64,000 nucleotides of DNA from an uncultured Muribaculum sp. (GCA_910589555.1 CAJUTE010000007.1:1-64000); one strand, 5' to 3'. Positions 38,541 through 49,018 are shown, counted from the stretch's first letter. The notes: generated by a model from the sequence alone, not told the origin. Translations and numbers: made by a program.

Positions 38541-40007
38541 TTAGTAGTTATGATGCTCCCGGCGTGCGGCATCAAGACGCAACAGAATGAACAGGAGGAA
38601 GGTGAAGCCCCATAGTGAGGACCCGCCGTAGCTGAAGAATGGGAGCGGTATTCCGATCACAGGACAGAGACCTATGACCATTCCCACATTGATGGCGAGA
38701 TGGAATATGAGGAATGAGGCGACGCAATAGGCATACACGCGCGAGAAAGTGGTGGGCTGGCGCTCGGCAAGACCTATTATGCGCAAGATAAGCGCGAGGA
38801 ACAGCATCAGCACAATGGTAGTGCCGATGAAACCTTCTTCTTCGCCGATGGTGCAGAAGATGAAGTCGGTGTGCTGCTCAGGCACATATTTTAGTTTGGT
38901 CTGGGTGCCGTTGAGGAATCCTTTTCCGAACATACCGCCCGAGCCTATCGCGATTTTTGACTGGTTCACATTGTAGCCTGCTCCACGGAGATCTTCAACT
39001 ATGCCGAGCGACACCTTGATGCGTTGCTGCTGATGAGGCTGGAGGATGTCGTTGAACACTTTGTTGACTGAAAACATGAATACCACAGCCACAACCGCTC
39101 CGCCGATAGTGATGAGAATGCGTTTGACCGGACCTCGGAACAGCAGAAACAGGCAATATATTATGGCGATGCCTATCACGCTCAAGAAGAAAATCATGCC
39201 CGGTATCTCCAATCCGCACAAGCTTGCAATCCATGCGGCGATTCCGGTGCCGAGAAACCAGAACAGAAGTGTGCGCGCCGCCCATACTATTTTGCAGTAC
39301 ATAGCCATCATCGCCACTATTATCACCTCTATCATTATGAAAACTGCGACCTCTCCCGAGGGGATGCCCATGATCATATTCTCGGAATACTTGACAATGG
39401 TGACAAAGAACACAACCGCGAATAGCGCTGCGGTAAGCACCAGTCCGCTCATGCCTTCACGGTAGAGGACAAAGAATAGGGCGAGGTAGGCGAGTGCCGA
39501 GCCTGTCTCCTTTTGGGCAAGGATCAAGCATATCGGCAAGAATATGATGAGCAATGCCTTGAAATAGCTTGCCGGACTTGAGTTCAGGGAAAAATTGTAG
39601 GATGAGAACAGTTTGGCAAGTGCCAGCGATGTGGCAAATTTCCCAAACTCAGCCGGTTGGAGGCTCATTGGTCCTAACACGAGCCATGATCTTGACCCTT
39701 TTATGTCGGGGGCTACGAATATGGTGACTATGAGCAGCAGAATCAAGCAGATGTATATGGGGTAAGCATAGGTTTCGTAAACCCGGAAGTCGATGAGCAG
39801 TATTACCAATGCGGCAACGATAGCGCAGCCTACCCATCGTATCTGTTTGCCCGAAAACTCTTCAAATGAGAATATCGAGGCGTTGTCAAAGTCATAGCTT
39901 GCCGAATATATCGACACCACACCGGCTATGAGCAGCAACAGGTATATTATGACGGTGACCCAGTCGATGTTCTTCAATACCGAGCTGTTAGTGTTTTTTG
40001 ACTCCAC
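38541..40007 (-). CDS. rodA: SEDS glycosyltransferase RodA
   Basis: 488 residues, polytopic. It polymerises glycan strands with PBP2 during cell elongation. The C-terminal IGIPLPFFSYGGSSLWGF is the SEDS signature, and an N-terminal WRWVGCAIV-like segment and LGPMSLQPAEFGKFATSLALAKLFS match the family. It is longer than E. coli RodA (about 370) through an extra membrane stretch in the middle. The start is GTG (VESKNTNSS), 20 bases inside the mrdA reading frame, giving overlap and likely translational coupling. Confidence 0.9.
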   Translation of the reverse strand: MESKNTNSSVLKNIDWVTVIIYLLLLIAGVVSIYSASYDFDNASIFSFEEFSGKQIRWVGCAIVAALVILLIDFRVYETYAYPIYICLILLLIVTIFVAPDIKGSRSWLVLGPMSLQPAEFGKFATSLALAKLFSSYNFSLNSSPASYFKALLIIFLPICLILAQKETGSALAYLALFFVLYREGMSGLVLTAALFAVVFFVTIVKYSENMIMGIPSGEVAVFIMIEVIIVAMMAMYCKIVWAARTLLFWFLGTGIAAWIASLCGLEIPGMIFFLSVIGIAIIYCLFLLFRGPVKRILITIGGAVVAVVFMFSVNKVFNDILQPHQQQRIKVSLGIVEDLRGAGYNVNQSKIAIGSGGMFGKGFLNGTQTKLKYVPEQHTDFIFCTIGEEEGFIGTTIVLMLFLALILRIIGLAERQPTTFSRVYAYCVASFLIFHLAINVGMVIGLCPVIGIPLPFFSYGGSSLWGFTFLLFILLRLDAARREHHNY

Positions 40008-41853
40008 TGCTTATTATAGTGTTAGAGTTAAACATTCGTTCTTCAAGATACTTGCGCTCAGGAGCGATAGTATCGGTGAGATATTTCTCAATCATCAGCG
40101 ATCCGATTGGCACACCGTAGGTGGCGCCGAACCCGGCATTTTCCACATATACACAAATCGCGATCTTAGGATCATGATAAGGTGCGAAGCCAATGAATGC
40201 CGAGTGGTCTTTTCCATGAGGGTTCTGTGCCGTTCCGGTCTTTCCGCACACCTCGATATCCTTTAGGTTGGCTAATCGGCAGGTACCGCCGGTGACTGCC
40301 ATGCGCATTCCGGTAGCCACCTCTTCAAAATAAGTGCGGTCGATGGTGGGGTACCTTTTCGTGACATACTCTTCAGGCATCACGGTGTCCTGGATGCTTT
40401 TTACCGCATGAGGGGTTATGAAGTGTCCTCGGTTGGCGATGGTGGCGCACAGGTTGGCTATCTGCAACGGTGTTGCCGATATTTCACCCTGCCCGATAGC
40501 GATGGATATGATGGTGTTGGCGCTCCAATGGTTTTCCCCATACCACTTGTTGTAGAAATTGGCATTTGGAATGAATCCGCGGGATTCTCCGGGCAAATCT
40601 ACGCCAAGTCGGTAGCCGTAACCAAGCGACACAAGATGCCGTTTCCACACTTCAAAGGCTTCGGCGACTGAACCATACTTGGAGCGGTGTCCGTCGAGCA
40701 TGGCTTTAAGCCCCCAGCAGAAGAAGGCGTTGCACGACGTTTGCAGCGCCGGTTGCAAGGTGATGGGGGAGCCGTGCCCATGGCAGCCCACACGCAATCC
40801 TCCGCTGATGAATCCGTGATAGCATGGATAGGCTGTTGAGAGGGTGATTATATTTTCTTGCCTTAAAATCAATCCTTGTGAGGGCTTGAATGTAGACCCC
40901 GGGGGATAGGCTCCTTTCAACGCCCGGTCAAAAAGCGGCTTATAGAAGTCATTGATCAATGCTCGGTAATTTTTGCCACGCTCGCGGCCCACAAGCAATT
41001 TAGGGTCGTAGGTGGGGCTGCTGACAAGCGCGAGTATCTCGCCGGTAGCCGGTTCGATAGCCACGATAGCCCCGATTTTGTTCTGCATAAGTTGCTCGCC
41101 GTATTGCTGCAGGTCGATGTCGAGGCTCAATGTCAGGTCGCGTCCTGACACCGGAGCTATGTCGTGGGCGCCATCTTCATATCGTCCCTGGATTCTGCCG
41201 TAAGCATCGCGGTAAAGGATTTCCACGCCTTTTTCTCCACGCAGATACTCCTCGTAGCTTTTCTCCACACCAAGGTCACCGCAATAATCGCCTGCGGCAT
41301 AATATGGATCGCGCTCTATATCGGTCTGGTTGACCTCGCGTATATTGCCAAGCACATTTCCTGCCGTAGAAGTCACATACTGCCGAAGTATTCTCTGCTG
41401 TATAAAGAAACCGGGGAAACGGTATAGCTTTTCGGCAAGTCTGCCGTAATCCTTTGCCGATATCTGTGTTATAAACTTTTGAGGAGTATAGGATGAGTAT
41501 CCCGGGTTGAGGCGACGGTCCTTCATGTCGGCGATGCGCTTGTGGAATGCGTCGACGGTTATCCCCAATGTATTGCAGAAATCGATCGTGTCAAACTCCT
41601 GTACATTGCGCGGTATCATCATCACATCGTATGCCGGCTGGTTGTAGACCACAAGTTTTCCGTTGCGGTCACGTATCATTCCCCTCGATGGATAGAGGGT
41701 TTTGCGCATGAACGCGTTGGAGTCGGCAAACTGCTTGTAATTACTGTCCATCACTTGCAGATTGAACAGCCTCACGATATATATGAGGACAATGATTACA
41801 ATGAATCCGCCGATTATGTATTTACGTTTTTCGAGTTCGTAGTTTTTTCTCAT
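39988..41853 (-). CDS. mrdA: Penicillin-binding protein 2 (elongation transpeptidase)
   Basis: 621 residues. One N-terminal membrane segment (about 12-32), a dimerisation domain, and a transpeptidase domain with catalytic S320 in STFK, SCN at 373-375 and KTGTA near 535. It cross-links peptidoglycan during elongation with RodA. It lies 8 bases after mreD and overlaps rodA by 20 bases. Confidence 0.95.
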   Translation of the reverse strand: MRKNYELEKRKYIIGGFIVIIVLIYIVRLFNLQVMDSNYKQFADSNAFMRKTLYPSRGMIRDRNGKLVVYNQPAYDVMMIPRNVQEFDTIDFCNTLGITVDAFHKRIADMKDRRLNPGYSSYTPQKFITQISAKDYGRLAEKLYRFPGFFIQQRILRQYVTSTAGNVLGNIREVNQTDIERDPYYAAGDYCGDLGVEKSYEEYLRGEKGVEILYRDAYGRIQGRYEDGAHDIAPVSGRDLTLSLDIDLQQYGEQLMQNKIGAIVAIEPATGEILALVSSPTYDPKLLVGRERGKNYRALINDFYKPLFDRALKGAYPPGSTFKPSQGLILRQENIITLSTAYPCYHGFISGGLRVGCHGHGSPITLQPALQTSCNAFFCWGLKAMLDGHRSKYGSVAEAFEVWKRHLVSLGYGYRLGVDLPGESRGFIPNANFYNKWYGENHWSANTIISIAIGQGEISATPLQIANLCATIANRGHFITPHAVKSIQDTVMPEEYVTKRYPTIDRTYFEEVATGMRMAVTGGTCRLANLKDIEVCGKTGTAQNPHGKDHSAFIGFAPYHDPKIAICVYVENAGFGATYGVPIGSLMIEKYLTDTIAPERKYLEERMFNSNTIISSGVKKH

Positions 41854-41861
41854 AGATTAAA

Positions 41862-42371
41862 TTATCTCCTTTGTGAAAGCATACTGTCAACACCAAGCAG
41901 TAGCAGGAATGTGAGGAGTGTGCTGCAAAGTATGCGCAACAATAATCTGAAAATATTGAAGAATGAAAAGGATTCTATAAGGAATATTATGGTGCAGTAA
42001 AATAATACAAACGTAAAAAGATATTTTGAAAACACCTCGATTCCGAGTGAGCGTATTGACGGCTCGGGGATAGTGAGCTCATCTTCGCGGGGGAAGTACC
42101 AGTGCAGTATGTTGTGTCGGCACATAGCCACTATGGTGCAGGCGAGTGAGTTCATTCCTTGCGTATTGGCGAATATATCGATGGTCAAACCCGTGAGGAA
42201 TGAAAGTGTCAACAGCCAGTTGGACGATATTGTGACCGGAAGATGTACAATGAAATAGATGAAGACAAACGGCACAGCGACGCCAAACAGGCATATATTG
42301 TTGAACACAATTGCCTGAAGCAGGATGAGAATGATGAACAGCAGTAAAAATTGAAAGATTGTCTTTGTCAT
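41862..42371 (-). CDS. mreD: Rod shape-determining protein MreD
   Basis: 169 residues, five or six membrane segments. Sequence is weakly conserved, as usual for MreD; identity rests on PVTISSNWLLTLSFLTGLTIDIFANTQGMN and the position between mreC and mrdA (14 and 8 bases). It is an integral membrane part of the elongasome. Confidence 0.9.
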   Translation of the reverse strand: MTKTIFQFLLLFIILILLQAIVFNNICLFGVAVPFVFIYFIVHLPVTISSNWLLTLSFLTGLTIDIFANTQGMNSLACTIVAMCRHNILHWYFPREDELTIPEPSIRSLGIEVFSKYLFTFVLFYCTIIFLIESFSFFNIFRLLLRILCSTLLTFLLLLGVDSMLSQRR

Positions 42372-42385
42372 TTCGTGTGGTGGTT

Positions 42386-43231
42386 TCAGTCGTTTTCCTC
42401 GCCTTCTCTTATCTCTTTCAGCTCTTCGTTCATGTCATTGGTGATGACGCGCACTGTACTGAGTCGGTTGAAATCGGTGAATAGTTTTATGCGTAGCGCA
42501 TAAAAGTTATCGTCATGCTCCTTGGCGTGGCTCACTATTGTGCCTACAGGGATTCCCGGAGGGAAGAGCGCCGAGTAGCCGCTTGTGACAATGGTGTCGC
42601 CTTTTTTGAATTTTTCATGACGGGGCATTTCTTCAAGCACGGCTTCTTCGGGATTTTTTCCGTCCCATACAAGCGAGCCGAAATATTCGCTTCCTTTTAT
42701 CTTGCATGACAATCTCATTTTGGGGTTGAGTAGCGAGATGATGCGTGATGCGTGCTCTCCTACCACGTTGACCACACCCACGACACCATTTTGGTCGACG
42801 ACGCCCATTTCCGGCTTAATGCCGTCGCGCCTGCCTTTTTCGATGGTGATATAGTTGTGTCCGCGTGTTATGCTGTTGCTTATCACATCGGCGAGAATGA
42901 AGTCATATTGAAGTTTTATCGTATCGTTCATGATTGAATCGAATGATGCTTCAAGCTCATATCTGCCAAGTTTTTTCTGCAATTCGAGGAGCTCGGCTTC
43001 AAGACGCGCGTTTTGTGCCTGGAGGTCATCGTTTATGTCACGCAAATGAAAATATGACGTGACGTTTTCGGCAGTGCCGTATACGGTTGCCGAGACAGTG
43101 TTGGCTGAGGTGAGAAATATGTGATGCTGATAGGGATTGTTGCGGAAAAGCAACACACAGCTCGCGACCACATAAATCACGAACAACAGCCATTTGCTGT
43201 ATTTGAATAAAAAATCGAGAAGGTCACGCAT
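42386..43231 (-). CDS. mreC: Rod shape-determining protein MreC
   Basis: 281 residues. Membrane segment 13-30, a coiled coil (about 55-95, LQAQNARLEAELLELQKKL), then the periplasmic MreC beta domain with IEKGRRDGIKPEMGVVDQNGVVGVV and ISLLNPKMRLSCKI. It links MreB, MreD and PBP2. It starts 93 bases after mreB stops, a gap that contains a hairpin. Confidence 0.94.
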   Translation of the reverse strand: MRDLLDFLFKYSKWLLFVIYVVASCVLLFRNNPYQHHIFLTSANTVSATVYGTAENVTSYFHLRDINDDLQAQNARLEAELLELQKKLGRYELEASFDSIMNDTIKLQYDFILADVISNSITRGHNYITIEKGRRDGIKPEMGVVDQNGVVGVVNVVGEHASRIISLLNPKMRLSCKIKGSEYFGSLVWDGKNPEEAVLEEMPRHEKFKKGDTIVTSGYSALFPPGIPVGTIVSHAKEHDDNFYALRIKLFTDFNRLSTVRVITNDMNEELKEIREGEEND

Positions 43232-43266
43232 TATTTTATGGAAGCGGCAGTATATTTACCCAGTCA

Positions 43267-43296
43267 GGGAGTGCCGTGTTTTTTCACAACACTCCC
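43267..43296 (-). promoter_or_regulatory. Hairpin in the mreB-mreC gap
   Basis: GGGAGTG (43267-43273) pairs with CACTCCC (43290-43296) and inner bases extend it. It lies in the only long gap of the purH-mreB-mreC operon and may tune mreB versus mreC transcript levels or mark processing. No U-run follows on the reverse strand, so it is not a clear terminator. Confidence 0.35.
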
Positions 43297-43324
43297 CGCT
43301 CAGGTAGTAAATGTATGATATGAG

Positions 43325-44344
43325 TTATCGAATCAAGAATTTGAACTTGTTGATATTCTTAAGTGCGACTCCGGTTCCGCGGGCTACAGCCAGAAGCGGA
43401 TCTTCCGCGATGTGGAAGGGGATGCCGATCTTGTTGATCAAGCGTTTGTCGAGTCCGCGCAACAGCGCGCCGCCGCCGGCAAGCCATATACCGTTGCGCA
43501 CGATGTCGGCATAAAGTTCGGGAGGAGTCTGCTCAAGAGCACTGAGCACTGCTGCCTCAATTTTTGATATTGATTTCTCGATGCAGTGCGAAATTTCCTG
43601 ATAGCTTACCGGAACTTCCATAGGCAGTGCCGTCATCTGGTTAGGTCCGTGCACGATATAGTCTTCAGGCGGATTTTCGAGTTCGGTAAGCGCCGAACCC
43701 ACGTTCATCTTGATAAGCTCGGCAGTGCGTTCGCCCACTTTGATGTTGTGAGCGCGGCGCATGTGCTCCTTGATGTCCTCGGTGAGGTCATCGCCGGCAA
43801 TCTGAATACTCTTGTTGCTTACGATGCCGCCAAGGGATATGACAGCGATTTCCGAGCTACCGCCGCCTATGTCGACAATCATGTTGCCCTCGGGAGCCTG
43901 TACGTCAAGCCCGATACCGAGAGCGGCTGCCATAGGCTCGTAAATCATATACACGTCGCGTCCGCCGGCGTGCTCCGAGGAGTCGCGCACGGCACGGATT
44001 TCGACTTCGGTTGAGCCTGACGGTATGCCCACCACCATGCGGAGTGACGGTGAGAACCATTTGCTTTTTGTGCTTACCTTCTTGACGAGACCGCGTATCA
44101 TGAGCTCGGCGGCGTTGAAGTCGGCGATCACGCCTTTTCTGAGCGGACGCACGGTGCGGATGCCTTCCGGCTCCTTTCCCTGCATCTGCTGCGCCTCGGT
44201 GCCCACTGCTATGAGTTTGCCGGTCTTGGTGTCAAGCGCCACGATTGAAGGCTCGTCAATCACGATCTTGTCATTGTGGATGATGATCGTGTTGGCTGTT
44301 CCTAAGTCGATGGCTATTTCTTTTGTAAAAGAGAAAATTCCCAT
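43325..44344 (-). CDS. mreB: Rod shape-determining actin homologue MreB
   Basis: 339 residues, cytoplasmic actin-like ATPase. Phosphate-1 loop DLGTANTIIIHND, phosphate-2 VDIGGGSSEIAVIS, and adenine motif GIWLAGGGALLRGLD. Directs elongation synthesis in rods, so the organism is likely rod-shaped (inference). It lies 32 bases after purH. Confidence 0.96.
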   Translation of the reverse strand: MGIFSFTKEIAIDLGTANTIIIHNDKIVIDEPSIVALDTKTGKLIAVGTEAQQMQGKEPEGIRTVRPLRKGVIADFNAAELMIRGLVKKVSTKSKWFSPSLRMVVGIPSGSTEVEIRAVRDSSEHAGGRDVYMIYEPMAAALGIGLDVQAPEGNMIVDIGGGSSEIAVISLGGIVSNKSIQIAGDDLTEDIKEHMRRAHNIKVGERTAELIKMNVGSALTELENPPEDYIVHGPNQMTALPMEVPVSYQEISHCIEKSISKIEAAVLSALEQTPPELYADIVRNGIWLAGGGALLRGLDKRLINKIGIPFHIAEDPLLAVARGTGVALKNINKFKFLIR

Positions 44345-44376
44345 TTTTGGTGTCGGTCAGTAAATGTTTTGTCTGA

Positions 44377-45903
44377 TTAGTGTTTGAAATGACGGAATCC
44401 GGTTATTACCATCGCCATGTCGTTATTGTTGCAATACTCTACGGTATCGTTGTCGCGGATGGAGCCGCCGGGTTGGATCACAGCCTCTACGCCTGCTTCG
44501 TGAGCGATTTCCACACAGTCGGCAAAGGGGAAGAAGGCATCTGATGCCATTACGGCGCCGTGAAGGTCAAATCCGAATGAATGAGCTTTGGCAATAGCTT
44601 GTTTCAACGCATCGACGCGTGAGGTTTGTCCTACGCCGCTTGCGAGCAATTGTTCGCCTTTGGCAAGCACGATAGCGTTGCTCTTTGAATTCTTGACAAT
44701 CTTGTTGGCGAAAAGAAGATCCTTAACCTGCTGTGGAGTGACGGCGCGGTTGGTTGCCTGCTTCAAGTCCTCAGAGGTTTCGATCTTGAGGTCGCGTTCC
44801 TGTCCGAGAGCGCCGTTGAGACATGAGCGGAATTGCATCTTCTCGGTCACGGGAGCTTTCTGGATAAGAATTATGCGGTTCTTTTTCTGTTGCAGAATTT
44901 CAAGAGCTTTTTCAGTGTAAGAGGGAGCTATTACTACTTCAAAGAATATCTTGTTGATCTCTTCGGCTGCCTCTTCGTTGATCTCACCGTTGCAGATGAG
45001 CACACCTCCGAATGCCGATACCGGGTCGCCGGCAAGAGCATCTTTCCATGCTTCGGCTATAGTGGGGCGTGTGGCGAGTCCGCACGCATTGTTATGCTTG
45101 AGGATGGCAAATGTGGGATCGGTGAATTCGCTGATGAGGTTCACGGCAGCGTCGATGTCAAGAAGATTGTTGTAGGAAATCTCCTTGCCGTGCAGCTGGG
45201 TGAACAGGTTTTCAAAGTTGCCGAAGAAATAGCCTTTCTGATGAGGATTCTCGCCATAACGCATGGTCTTGGCTCCGTCGATAGCGACGCGAAGTGCCGA
45301 GGGACCGTCAGCTTCATCGAAATAGTTGAATATAGAGCTGTCATAGCCCGAGCTTACGGCAAATGCTTCTTTGGCAAACCAGCGGCGCTGGTCAAGTGTG
45401 GATTCCGCTCCATTTTCACGGAGGAGATCGGCGAGAGGAGCATACTGGTTCTTGGATGCGACAATAATCACATCTTTATAGTTTTTAGCGGCTGCGCGGA
45501 TCAACGAGATGCCGCCTATGTCAATCTTTTCAATTATTGCTTCATGGCTTGCGCCTGATGCCACTGTGTCAACAAACGGATACAAATCGACAATAACAAG
45601 GTCTATTTCCGGAATCTCATATTGCTTGATCTGTTCACGGTCACCTTCATTGTCGCGACGGTTAAGAATACCTCCGAAAACTTTGGGATGCAATGTCTTT
45701 ACGCGTCCGCCTAAGATTGAAGGATAGCCTGTGAGATCCTCAACGAGGGCGCAGGGATAGCCGAGGCTTTCGATGAATGTCTGGGTGCCTCCGGTTGAAA
45801 GAAATTGTACTCCCTGTTTGTTTAACAATGCAAGTATTTCATCTAAACCATCTTTGTGGTATACTGAAATCAGAGCGGTCTTGATTTTCTTAATGTCTGA
45901 CAT
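44377..45903 (-). CDS. purH: Bifunctional AICAR transformylase/IMP cyclohydrolase
   Basis: 508 residues. N-terminal MGS-like cyclohydrolase domain (1-190, LLNKQGVQFLSTGGT) and C-terminal AICAR formyltransferase (about 195-505, KHNNACGLA and SDAFFPFADC). Catalyses the last two steps of IMP synthesis. It is the first gene of the operon with the cell-shape genes, an arrangement seen in other Bacteroidota. Confidence 0.96.
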   Translation of the reverse strand: MSDIKKIKTALISVYHKDGLDEILALLNKQGVQFLSTGGTQTFIESLGYPCALVEDLTGYPSILGGRVKTLHPKVFGGILNRRDNEGDREQIKQYEIPEIDLVIVDLYPFVDTVASGASHEAIIEKIDIGGISLIRAAAKNYKDVIIVASKNQYAPLADLLRENGAESTLDQRRWFAKEAFAVSSGYDSSIFNYFDEADGPSALRVAIDGAKTMRYGENPHQKGYFFGNFENLFTQLHGKEISYNNLLDIDAAVNLISEFTDPTFAILKHNNACGLATRPTIAEAWKDALAGDPVSAFGGVLICNGEINEEAAEEINKIFFEVVIAPSYTEKALEILQQKKNRIILIQKAPVTEKMQFRSCLNGALGQERDLKIETSEDLKQATNRAVTPQQVKDLLFANKIVKNSKSNAIVLAKGEQLLASGVGQTSRVDALKQAIAKAHSFGFDLHGAVMASDAFFPFADCVEIAHEAGVEAVIQPGGSIRDNDTVEYCNNNDMAMVITGFRHFKH

Positions 45904-46003
45904 ACTATAAGTTCTTAGTTATCGATTCAAAGTGCAAAATTATTAAAAATCTGCGTAACACCCTATTTAATTAAGAAATATTATTGCAAAAAAAATCTCC
46001 GGA

Positions 46004-47569
46004 CTAAATAGTATCGATAGTATTGATATATTCTGCGGTTGCGTCGGCGCATCTTTCGCCGTCGATTGCGGCTGAGACTATGCCGCCGGCATATCCGGCT
46101 CCTTCTCCGCATGGGAAAAGCCCTGTCACTCTCACGTGCTGGAGGGTGGAGGGGTCGCGGGTGATTCTCACTGGTGCCGACGTGCGGGTCTCGCATCCTA
46201 TGAGCACGGCGTCGTTCGTGAGAAATCCCTTGGATTTGTTGCCGAATTGGCGGAATCCTTCCTGCAAGCGGCTTGCCACGCCTGAAGGCAGCAACCGGTC
46301 TATGCGCGATGAGTGTATGCCGGGAGCGTAGGACGTGGAAGGTAGATCGGCTGACAATTTTCCCTTGGTGAAGTCGACCATGCGTTGAGCCGGGGCATTC
46401 TGGGTTTTGCGGGCATCTTCAAAGAAGCGGGTTTCGATATCCTTTTGGAATTGCATCATTTTCAATGGTCCTTCTCCCTCTACGTCCTCAGGCAGGACCT
46501 CTACCACCATGCCTGAGTTGGACCATCGGGTGCCGCGTGACGATGGCGACATGCCGTTGACCACGAGGAGCCCCGGCTCGCTTGCCGCCGGGATGATGAA
46601 TCCGCCCGGACACATGCAGAACGAGTATACCCCGCGGTCTTCCACGCGTGTCAGCATCGAATATTCTGCGGCAGGAAGATATTTCCCTCTTCCTTCAGGG
46701 GAGTGATATTGAATCCGGTCGATTAGAGTCTGCGGGTGTTCGAGACGCACACCCACGGCTATCCCTTTCGGCTCTATCTCGATGCTTTGGTCATGCAGCA
46801 TCCTGTAGACATCTCTTGCCGAATGCCCTGTGGCGAGAATCACCGGTCCGCGGCATTCAGTGCCGTCGGCGCATTTTACACCGGTGACTTTTTCATTTTC
46901 GAGTGTAAGCTCGGTGACCTTTGTGTTGAATCTCACCGAGCCGCCATTTTCGATAATAGTGTTTCGGATAGCTTTTATCACATCCGGCAGCTTGTCGGTG
47001 CCTATGTGGGGATGAGCGTCAATGAGTATATTCTCGGATGCTCCATGCTGGTGGAATATGTTCAGGATCTTGTCAACCGAACCGCGTTTTTTGCTTCGGG
47101 TGTATAATTTGCCGTCGGAGTAGGCGCCCGCTCCGCCTTCGCCGAAACAATAATTGGAATCGGGATCCACTCTGTTTTCGCGCGATATGGCGGCGAGATC
47201 CTTTCTCCGCGAGTCGACATCTTTGCCGCGTTCAAGCACGATGGGGCGTATGCCATGCTCTATGAGACGCAGGGCGGCAAACAGTCCCGCAGGACCGGCA
47301 CCTACAACTATCGCCTGCTTGCCGGAGCTCACGTTGCGGTATTCCACCGGTGATGCCGTGCTCAGTGATTGCGGGGCTTCATCGAGCCACACACGCAGAG
47401 TGATGTTGACCACCACATTGCGTTGGCGGGCATCGATGGAACGCTTGATTATGTGTGATGCTTTTACCCTTTTGGGATCAAGCTTGTTTTCTTTAATTGC
47501 GAGCTGGGTGAGTTTCTTTAAATCAGATGCTGTCGCGGGGGAGACCCTGAGGTTGGTATCTATGGTCAT
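46004..47569 (-). CDS. FAD-dependent dehydrogenase of the COG2509 type
   Basis: 521 residues. FAD-binding motif IVVGAGPAGLFAALRLIEHGI, then GRGKDVDSRR and the COG2509 block GEGGAGAYSDGKLYTRSKKRG. The N-terminal about 95 residues form a small separate domain. Substrate unknown. It is followed by a MATE gene on the same strand (3-base gap), so the two are cotranscribed. Confidence 0.88.
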   Translation of the reverse strand: MTIDTNLRVSPATASDLKKLTQLAIKENKLDPKRVKASHIIKRSIDARQRNVVVNITLRVWLDEAPQSLSTASPVEYRNVSSGKQAIVVGAGPAGLFAALRLIEHGIRPIVLERGKDVDSRRKDLAAISRENRVDPDSNYCFGEGGAGAYSDGKLYTRSKKRGSVDKILNIFHQHGASENILIDAHPHIGTDKLPDVIKAIRNTIIENGGSVRFNTKVTELTLENEKVTGVKCADGTECRGPVILATGHSARDVYRMLHDQSIEIEPKGIAVGVRLEHPQTLIDRIQYHSPEGRGKYLPAAEYSMLTRVEDRGVYSFCMCPGGFIIPAASEPGLLVVNGMSPSSRGTRWSNSGMVVEVLPEDVEGEGPLKMMQFQKDIETRFFEDARKTQNAPAQRMVDFTKGKLSADLPSTSYAPGIHSSRIDRLLPSGVASRLQEGFRQFGNKSKGFLTNDAVLIGCETRTSAPVRITRDPSTLQHVRVTGLFPCGEGAGYAGGIVSAAIDGERCADATAEYINTIDTI

Positions 47570-47572
47570 TCC

Positions 47573-48958
47573 TTAATTGTTTTGTGATGGTTGTAAGTTG
47601 GAGAAATGCTTGTTGAGACGACGGTTCATCACATAAAGAGTTCCTATCGCCAGGAGGAATGCGAGGATGTCGGAGCCGCACATGCTTGCCCACACTCCGT
47701 CAGTGCCGTAATATTTAGGCAGGATGAGCAGAAATGGAATGAGGAACAGCAATTGCCGTGTCAGTGACAGGAATATCGAGAGCTTTGGCTTGCCGATCGA
47801 CTGGAAAAAGTTCTGAATCACTATCTGTATTCCCACCACCGAGTAGAACGAGAAATATATGCGGAATCCGCGGCGGGCGATGTCGATAAGCGTCGGGTCG
47901 GTGGTGAACAGGCGGCTTATGGTGTTGGGGAAACACTCAGTGAGGATGAACCCGAGGGTTGTGATGGTGAAACCGCACAGCATTCCGAGTTTCAATGTGC
48001 GCTTGACGCGGTCCCAGTTGTTGGCTCCGAAATTGAAGCCAAGTATCGGCTGCATACCTTGAGTGACGCCAAACACAATCATCACAAAGAACATCGTTGT
48101 GCGGTTGATGATTCCATAGGCTCCCACTGCCATGTTGCCGGCGCTTCCGGCTGTGTCAAGAAGAGCTTTGTTGATAAACACCACTACCACGCAGGCGCAC
48201 ACATTCATGAGAAACGGTGAAAGTCCTATGGCATATATTCGCTTGATTATCGCCGGTGTAAACCATCGGTTATTACGCTGGAAGTGAATGAAGCTGCTTT
48301 TGGAGAAGAAGTGGATGAGCACCCACACGAAAGCCACCGACTGTCCGCACAAAGTGGCAAGGGCGGCTCCGGCGATGCCCCATTTCAGCTTGAAGATGAA
48401 TATCGGCGCCAGGATGATGTTTACTCCCACCGAAATAAGTGCCGATATCATCGCCTTCTTAGGGTAGCCTGTAGCCCTCATCAGGTTGTTCAGCCCGATG
48501 AATACATAGGTTATTGGTGTGCCATAAAGAATGATGGTCATAAATTCGCGGGCATAACTGATGGTCTCTTCCGTAGCTCCGAAAAACAGGAGTATGTCGT
48601 CAAGGAATATCAGTGACAATCCTCCGAACACCGCTGAATTTATAAGACACAGAACCATCACATTGTTTACGACATCGGTGGCGCGCGGAATATTTTTTTG
48701 CCCCATGAATATGGAGGTGATTGTTGCTCCGCCGGCGGCGATGAGTGTGCAGAAAGCCACCACAAGGTTCATCATCGGAAATGTGATCGCCAACCCGGCT
48801 ATAGCCATTGGACCCACGCCTCTGCCTATGAAGATGCTGTCGATGATATTATACAATGAAGTCGCAACGCTCGCGATGATCGCGGGCACTGAATACTGTA
48901 CTAATAGTCTGCTGATTGACTTGGACCCGAGCGACATCGGGCTCTCAATATTTGCCAT
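47573..48958 (-). CDS. MATE family multidrug/sodium exporter
   Basis: 461 residues, 12 membrane segments in two halves. Family signatures are SLYNIIDSIFIGRGVGPMAIAG and GVTQGMQPILGFNFGANNWDR. It exports drugs or metabolites with Na+ or H+. It is upstream of the flavoprotein in a two-gene unit. Confidence 0.9.
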   Translation of the reverse strand: MANIESPMSLGSKSISRLLVQYSVPAIIASVATSLYNIIDSIFIGRGVGPMAIAGLAITFPMMNLVVAFCTLIAAGGATITSIFMGQKNIPRATDVVNNVMVLCLINSAVFGGLSLIFLDDILLFFGATEETISYAREFMTIILYGTPITYVFIGLNNLMRATGYPKKAMISALISVGVNIILAPIFIFKLKWGIAGAALATLCGQSVAFVWVLIHFFSKSSFIHFQRNNRWFTPAIIKRIYAIGLSPFLMNVCACVVVVFINKALLDTAGSAGNMAVGAYGIINRTTMFFVMIVFGVTQGMQPILGFNFGANNWDRVKRTLKLGMLCGFTITTLGFILTECFPNTISRLFTTDPTLIDIARRGFRIYFSFYSVVGIQIVIQNFFQSIGKPKLSIFLSLTRQLLFLIPFLLILPKYYGTDGVWASMCGSDILAFLLAIGTLYVMNRRLNKHFSNLQPSQNN

Positions 48959-48975
48959 AAATAAGTTTTATCCTA

Positions 48976-48983
48976 CAAAATTA
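48976..48983 (-). promoter_or_regulatory. Candidate -7 element of the MATE operon
   Basis: Reverse strand TAATTTTG fits TAnnTTTG, 18 bases before the MATE start codon. No TTTG at the normal spacing. Confidence 0.35.
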
Positions 48984-49018
48984 ACATCTATTAGGCAGTT
49001 TTGATGTGTGATAATTGT

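Noticed and set aside
43232..43324. A second promoter for mreC in the mreB-mreC gap
   Set aside because: No TAnnTTTG box was found on the reverse strand; only a hairpin is present.
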